Source: an uncultured Flavobacteriales bacterium (lineage in GTDB: Bacteria > Bacteroidota > Bacteroidia > Flavobacteriales_D > Sanyastnellaceae). Taken from it: 64,000 nt of DNA. Below, one piece after another: positions 63,720 to 64,000 of this stretch. The notes below the pieces were generated by a model that saw nothing but the letters and a program-made list of their open reading frames with translations, made no database searches and had not been told where the DNA came from. Positions within the stretch are counted from its first letter, which is position 1. Every line of letters begins with the position of its first letter. Location of the stretch: assembly GCA_943787435.1 (NCBI GenBank), contig CALSMK010000008.1, positions 1 to 64,000 on the forward strand. The letters run 5' to 3'. A program made the translations under genes and the position numbers.

Positions 63720-64000
63720 TCAGCGGCCGAAGGCCCAGCGCACCCCTGCATACACGTTTCGCCCAAAAATCGGGGCGTAAACGATGGACGCATCAAACGA
63801 TGGGTTGTCAGCAGCATCCAGCGACCCTGGCTGCGCTCCTGGAGCAATGATTGGGTCAGCTTGGCGGTAATTGGTCACGTTTTCCACGCCCACATAAATC
63901 TGCTTGCCCTCTCCAAAGTTGCGGCTCACCTGAATGTTGCCTGTCACAAATGTGGGGGCGTAATCAGGGCGGTGATATGCGACTGGATTCCCCTCGACAG
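63720..64000 (-). CDS. TonB-dependent receptor C-terminus (5' part outside window)
   Basis: An open frame enters from the right edge and stops at 63720. The last residues, GKQIYVGVENVTNYRQADPI ... NPSFDASIVYAPIFGRNVYAGVRWAFGR, form the final beta-strands of a TonB-dependent outer-membrane barrel, including the ENVTNYRQ strand and a terminal aromatic-containing strand. It converges on dnaE with a 15-bp gap. Confidence 0.75.
   Translation of the reverse strand, partial: VEGNPVAYHRPDYAPTFVTGNIQVSRNFGEGKQIYVGVENVTNYRQADPIIAPGAQPGSLDAADNPSFDASIVYAPIFGRNVYAGVRWAFGR

Overview
The window looks like chromosomal DNA of a free-living, probably marine Bacteroidota (Flavobacteriales-like), moderately GC-rich by eye. 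Supporting signs are a gliding-motility/T9SS type B C-terminal domain protein, two TonB-dependent receptors, a DUF4286 protein, a Bacteroidota-type SecA, promoters with TAnnTTTG/TAnnTTCG -7 boxes, A-rich ribosome binding sites, and secreted proteins ending in paired dockerin-like calcium loops. I saw no rRNA, tRNA, CRISPR array, prophage or insertion sequence.

Layout. 1-5.3 kb: a minus-strand cluster (T9SS-type protein cut by the window edge, Ig-like lipoprotein, free-methionine sulfoxide reductase, DUF72) and a divergent ComF-like gene. 5.5-13 kb: secA, then nrdB-nrdA. 13-23 kb: hemA-hemCD, rplU-rpmA, serS with a lipoprotein and a TPR protein, an EamA transporter, and a CxxxCxxxC HMA-like lipoprotein coupled to ctaA. 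23-31 kb: YhhN protein, a small dockerin-like protein and a 6.5-kb gene for a giant tail-fibre/adhesin-like repeat protein. 31-41.5 kb: DUF4286-rsmA, fbp, a TonB receptor, mfd, truB, queA and a thioredoxin. 41.5-51 kb: pccB, aspS, bacilliredoxin, a beta-roll protein, trpS, DUF6150 and DUF4139 proteins and an amidohydrolase; almost every gene here is interrupted by one-base frameshifts. 51.7-64 kb: a double-module amidohydrolase, nfu plus a LexA/S24-type repressor, a secreted metalloprotease, and a dinB-SRAP-dnaE mutagenesis operon led by a perfect 25-bp palindrome, ending in a TonB receptor fragment.

Two things stand out. First, the 55.5-63.7 kb region reads as a self-contained DNA-damage module: a S24-type repressor with a cleavable Ala-Gly site and Ser/Lys dyad lies 2.2 kb upstream of an operon joining a Y-family polymerase, an abasic-site-crosslinking SRAP protein and a second DnaE, with an operator-like palindrome 12 bp before dinB. 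Second, frameshifts are highly clustered (1.4-5 kb, single events near 12.26 and 16.45 kb, and at least 20 in 42-51 kb) and hit essential genes such as aspS, trpS and nrdA, several of them in homopolymers. They are best read as sequence errors, so I annotate these genes as full-length CDS and give the positions where the frame changes.
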